Below are positions 32,058 to 34,987 of a stretch of 34,987 nucleotides of DNA, piece after piece (the first letter of the stretch is position 1; each line of letters opens with the position of its first letter). Below the pieces are notes generated by a model that saw only the letters and a program-made list of their open reading frames with translations, made no database searches and was not told the DNA's origin. The DNA is taken from the NCBI RefSeq assembly GCF_000514815.1, contig NZ_AZWQ01000015.1:223062-258048 (forward strand). The letters are read 5' to 3'. The position numbers and the translations under genes are program-made. The DNA is from Salinispora fenicalii. Its GTDB lineage: Bacteria > Actinomycetota > Actinomycetes > Mycobacteriales > Micromonosporaceae.

Positions 32058-33143
32058 CTGGCGCGGGATAACCACCTCGCGCAGGATCAGCTGGAACGCC
32101 GCGACGGTGGGGATCGCGATGAGAGCGCCCACCACGCCGATCAGGGCGACGCCGAGCAGCGCCGCTACCAGGGCCGCTACCTCGTTGACCTGTACCGATC
32201 GGCGCATCACCTTCGGGTAGATCAGGTAGTTCTCCACCTGCTGGTAGACGAGGAAGAACAGCACACAGGCGATCCCCACCGGTAGGTCCGTGGCGAAGCC
32301 GACCAGGCTCACGATCACCGCCCCGAGCGTGGCGCCGATCTGCGGGATCAAGTCGGCCACCGCCACCACGACGGCCAGTGCGAACGGGTACGGCAAGTCG
32401 GCAATCAACGCGAAGACGAAGGTGGTGGTGCCGGCGAGGACGGCGATGATGAGCGCCCCGACGATGTACGCGCCGACCTTGACGATGATTTCGTCGCCGA
32501 TCAGGCGTACCCGATCTCGACGGGACCGGGGGACGAGCGCGTAGCCGAGCGACCGCAGCCGGTTGAAGTACGCCAGGAAGTAGATGGTGAGGACGAGTAC
32601 GGTCAGGGTCCGGAAGGCGGTGCCGAAGATGAGCTGGGCGCCGCCGAGTACTCCGCCGAGTGCCTGGCCGAGGGCGTCGGTGTCCGCGGCTTGCTGCGCC
32701 CTTTCCACCAGGTCGTACCGCTCGATCAGCTCGTTGATGGTCTCGTTACGCCGTAGCGCTTCCAGGTAGCTGGGGAACTGCTCGATGAACTGGTTGGACT
32801 GGGTGACAATCGGTGGCACCAGGGCGACCACGCCGCTGCAAAGCAGGAGGAGCAGGGTCAGCATGACGACCGCGACCGCCAGCCCGTGGGGCAGTCCGAG
32901 CCGGCGCAGCCGCGTCACCGCCGGATAGAGCCCGACGGCGAGGAAGAGCGCGATTACTACGGGGACGAGTAAGCCGGCGGCATTGCGTAGGCCGAGGAAG
33001 AGGGCGTAGGCCAGCAGCGCCCCGAGCCCGCCGGTGAAGCCAACGAGGAAGCTGCTCCGCCGCAGGGGCAGCCCCGGTACGCCGAACCGCCCGGACCCCT
33101 GGTTGGCGCGGTGCTGCTGCGAATCCGGCTCGCCCGGTGCCAC
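32046..33143 (-). CDS. AI-2E (PerM/TqsA) family membrane transporter
   Basis: A 365-residue integral membrane protein with about eight helices in the AI-2E layout: paired N-terminal helices (about residues 32-72), a third helix followed by VPPIVTQSNQFIEQFPSYLEAL and an amphipathic soluble segment, and C-terminal helices including the conserved DLIPQIGATLGAVIVSL and VYQQVENYLIYPKVM. Family members have been linked to autoinducer-2 export or to sodium/proton exchange; no substrate can be assigned here. It starts at a GTG (33143) with a weak ribosome binding site. It lies 103 bp after the coiled-coil gene on the same strand and could be co-transcribed. Confidence 0.88.
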   Translation of the reverse strand: MAPGEPDSQQHRANQGSGRFGVPGLPLRRSSFLVGFTGGLGALLAYALFLGLRNAAGLLVPVVIALFLAVGLYPAVTRLRRLGLPHGLAVAVVMLTLLLLLCSGVVALVPPIVTQSNQFIEQFPSYLEALRRNETINELIERYDLVERAQQAADTDALGQALGGVLGGAQLIFGTAFRTLTVLVLTIYFLAYFNRLRSLGYALVPRSRRDRVRLIGDEIIVKVGAYIVGALIIAVLAGTTTFVFALIADLPYPFALAVVVAVADLIPQIGATLGAVIVSLVGFATDLPVGIACVLFFLVYQQVENYLIYPKVMRRSVQVNEVAALVAALLGVALIGVVGALIAIPTVAAFQLILREVVIPRQDSR

Positions 33144-33246
33144 CGAAGCTCAGGCCGCCCGCCCAGCGCCGCGACGGGCCCGCCGCGCCTCGCTCAGCCG
33201 TCGGCAGTGGAGAACCGGGCGCGGCACCGCTGTCCAGCCGGTCGGC

Positions 33247-34987
33247 TCATTCTTTGTCAACGACGACCTTGCTCGGCTTGGAGCTGCGCTCGTCGGTGGT
33301 GGGTTTCGCCGGCCGGTTGTTGTTCTCTCCGGTACTGGTGATCTTTGTGGGGGCGGCTGCCCGACCCCCTTCACCGGGTACGGCCGCGACGGTCGGCTCC
33401 CCGTCCACCCCGGCGCTGGCCTCATCACCGTCCTTGGTGGTAACCGACTTCACACTGCCCTTTGCGGACTCGTCAACGGCCGGCTCGATCCGTCCGCGGG
33501 CCGGCTGGCCGGCCTCCGCCGGTTCGACCTTGCCCACACCGGTCCGGTCGCCAGTTGGCGGCGCCGGTACGGCCGTGCGGGCTCGACCATTGTCGGAATC
33601 GCTGTCGGTGGGGCCGGCCGGGGCAGGCTTCGCCGCACCGGTCAACTCCAGCCGAAGTTCCGTCAGCTGTCGCTGCAGGTCGTCGGACTCCTGGCGTGAT
33701 CGCCAGGTCTCCTGCCGCAGGTCAGCGAGCTGCTGCTGCGCCTGCGCGATCTCCAGCATCACCTGGGCGAGCTGCTGCCGGCTGGTTGCGGCCTCCTGCT
33801 GGGTCGCCGCCAGGTGCTGTTGGGTGGTGGCCAGGGCCTGCTGGGTGGTAGCGGCGTACTCCTCGAACTGGCGTCGGGAGGTAGCGGCGTACTCGTCGGC
33901 GGTACGGCGCTGCTCGGCCGCCGCCGCCTCGGCCTGCCTCAGCAGCTCCGACGCTTCCTGCTCCGCACGTTCGCGTAGGGTCTGGGCATCCTGCTCGGCG
34001 GTCCGCCGGATACTCTCGGCGGCACCCTCGATCTTGTTTCGGCGGGCCGTGTACGTGGACTCCAACTCGGTCTTGCGCGAGGTGAATTCGGTCTCCAGCT
34101 CCTGCTGTCGAGTGGTGAATCCGGTCGCCAGTTCCTGCTGCCGGGTCGTGAATTCGGTCTCCAGCTCCTGCTGCCGGGTCGTGAATTCGGTCTCCAGCTC
34201 CTGCTGTCGAGTGGTGAATTCGGTCTCCAGCTCCTGCTGCCGGGACGTGTACCGCTGCTCCAACTCGGTGTGCCGGGAGTCGTGCCGCTGCTCCAGCTCG
34301 TCGCGGCGGCTGGCGAACTCCTGGTCGTCGGCGGCCCGGCGCTGGGCCAGTTCGCGGTCAGCCGCCGTCCGGCGGTTGTTGACCTCCATTTCCACCCCCG
34401 CCCGCCACGCTCCCAGCTCCTGCTGGGTCTGGGCTCGGGTTTCCCGGGCATACGCCTCGGTCTCGGTGCGCGCTTGCTGCGCGTACGCCTCGGCCTCGGC
34501 CCGTTGCCGCTTCGCCGCGTCGGCGGCCTGCTTGGCGAGCAACTCCGCCTCCTGGCGGGCCTTTGTTTGGGTGGCCCGGACGGCGATGCTGGCGTCGTCG
34601 ACGATCTGCTTGGCCTCCTGCTGGGCCTTGGCGTGGGTGGCCCGGCTCGCCTCGGTCGCCTGTTCCACGAGGCGCCTGGACTCCTCCTGCGCCTTGGCTT
34701 GCACCTCCTTTGCGGCTTCCCGCAGTTCGGTCGCGTCTTGCTGGGCCTTGGCCTGTGCCTCGCGGGCCGCCTCGCGCAGCTTCGTCGCCTCCTGCTGGGC
34801 CCGCGTGTGCACCTCTTTGGCGGTGTCCCGCAGCTGGGTGGCTTCCTGCTGGGCCTTCGTCAGCGCCCCTTGCGCGGTCTTGCGTAGCCGGGCGGCCTCC
34901 TCGGTCGCGGCTTTGAGCGCGGCCTCGGCCTGTTCGGTTGCGGTTTTGACCGCGGCCTCGGCCTGTTCGGTTGCGGCTTTGACCGTG
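33247..34987 (-). CDS. Long coiled-coil protein, Scy/FilP-like (N-terminus outside window)
   Basis: The reverse-strand frame is open from the window end to the TGA at 33247, giving at least 579 residues; the ATG-like codon at 34812 is internal. The visible N-terminal part is Ala/Gln/Glu-rich coiled coil with units such as ATEQAEAA and KAQQEATxLREAAKE. The middle has five or six near-identical 11-residue units TTRQQELETEF, a hendecad pattern. After a Gln-rich helical part comes a charged, disordered tail of about 135 residues, rich in Pro, Gly, Asp and Lys, ending VVVDKE. No enzyme domain is seen. Streptomyces Scy and FilP, hyphal-tip scaffold proteins with hendecad repeats, are the best comparison and, as I recall, lie in the same broad region. 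This is a structural analogy, not proven orthology. Confidence 0.75.
   Translation of the reverse strand, partial: TVKAATEQAEAAVKTATEQAEAALKAATEEAARLRKTAQGALTKAQQEATQLRDTAKEVHTRAQQEATKLREAAREAQAKAQQDATELREAAKEVQAKAQEESRRLVEQATEASRATHAKAQQEAKQIVDDASIAVRATQTKARQEAELLAKQAADAAKRQRAEAEAYAQQARTETEAYARETRAQTQQELGAWRAGVEMEVNNRRTAADRELAQRRAADDQEFASRRDELEQRHDSRHTELEQRYTSRQQELETEFTTRQQELETEFTTRQQELETEFTTRQQELATGFTTRQQELETEFTSRKTELESTYTARRNKIEGAAESIRRTAEQDAQTLRERAEQEASELLRQAEAAAAEQRRTADEYAATSRRQFEEYAATTQQALATTQQHLAATQQEAATSRQQLAQVMLEIAQAQQQLADLRQETWRSRQESDDLQRQLTELRLELTGAAKPAPAGPTDSDSDNGRARTAVPAPPTGDRTGVGKVEPAEAGQPARGRIEPAVDESAKGSVKSVTTKDGDEASAGVDGEPTVAAVPGEGGRAAAPTKITSTGENNNRPAKPTTDERSSKPSKVVVDKE
34082..34279 (-). 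repeat. 33-bp tandem repeats coding hendecads
   Basis: Units beginning gtgaattcggtctccagctc start at 34082, 34115, 34148, 34181 and 34214, with a diverged copy at 34247: an exact 33-bp period. Three copies are nearly identical at the DNA level, including third codon positions, so the array is young or kept uniform by recombination. It encodes TTRQQELETEF units. Confidence 0.9.

Noticed and set aside
34082..34279. 33-bp direct repeats considered as a CRISPR array
   Set aside because: The repeats are contiguous with no spacers and keep one reading frame that codes hendecads.

Overview
The window is a chromosomal housekeeping segment from a high-GC actinomycete. The evidence is the GC-rich codon use, frequent GTG starts, several apparently leaderless genes, and a gene order that I recall as matching the rho-to-nucS block of Mycobacterium tuberculosis: rho, rpmE, prfA, prmC, tsaC, atp genes, DUF2550, adenosyltransferase, murA, nucS. 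A family-level guess of Micromonosporaceae (Salinispora or Micromonospora type) is inference from memory of similar genomes and was not tested. No tRNA, rRNA, CRISPR array, insertion sequence or prophage was found.

Layout. Positions 1-9374 hold the 3' part of rho with a repeat-rich N-terminal insert, then rpmE, prfA, a reverse-strand GGDEF protein, prmC, tsaC, a low-molecular-weight tyrosine phosphatase and a class A penicillin-binding protein. Positions 9375-19386 hold the F1Fo ATP synthase locus: an AtpI-like four-helix protein, an AtpZ-like two-helix protein, then atpB-E-F-H-A-G-D. After atpD come a strong terminator and a LytR-CpsA-Psr (LCP) cell-wall ligase gene, and only then a short atpC and a DUF2550 membrane protein. 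Positions 19598-26469 hold a PduO-type cobalamin adenosyltransferase divergent from murA, a 3-hydroxybutyryl-CoA dehydrogenase, a reverse-strand ABC-2 exporter pair, and a B12-dependent ethylmalonyl-CoA mutase. Positions 26560-34987 hold nucS, an aldehyde dehydrogenase, a tandem-fused 3-hydroxyacyl-CoA dehydrogenase, a small CxxC/HxxC protein, an alpha/beta hydrolase, an AI-2E-type permease and a long hendecad-repeat coiled-coil protein cut by the window end.

How the genes work together. The first block serves transcription termination and translation (Rho, L31, RF1, the RF methylase, tRNA t6A synthesis). The ATP synthase block is complete in subunits. It carries a gamma-subunit insertion and an alpha C-terminal extension like those described in mycobacteria, while its epsilon subunit lacks the C-terminal helical domain. 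The adenosyltransferase makes the cofactor that the mutase needs. The mutase and the hydroxyacyl-CoA dehydrogenases point to C4/C5 acyl-CoA metabolism (ethylmalonyl-CoA pathway or butyrate/crotonate handling). Cell-envelope functions (class A PBP, LCP ligase, MurA, possibly the coiled-coil polarity protein) are interleaved with the energy genes.

Nothing here is clearly a wholly new system. The strongest leads are the split atp locus with a shortened epsilon, the fused dehydrogenase whose two halves look tuned to different nicotinamide cofactors, the Cys-to-Asp MurA, the RAERGD repeat domain of Rho, and the coiled-coil protein with near-identical 33-bp repeats.
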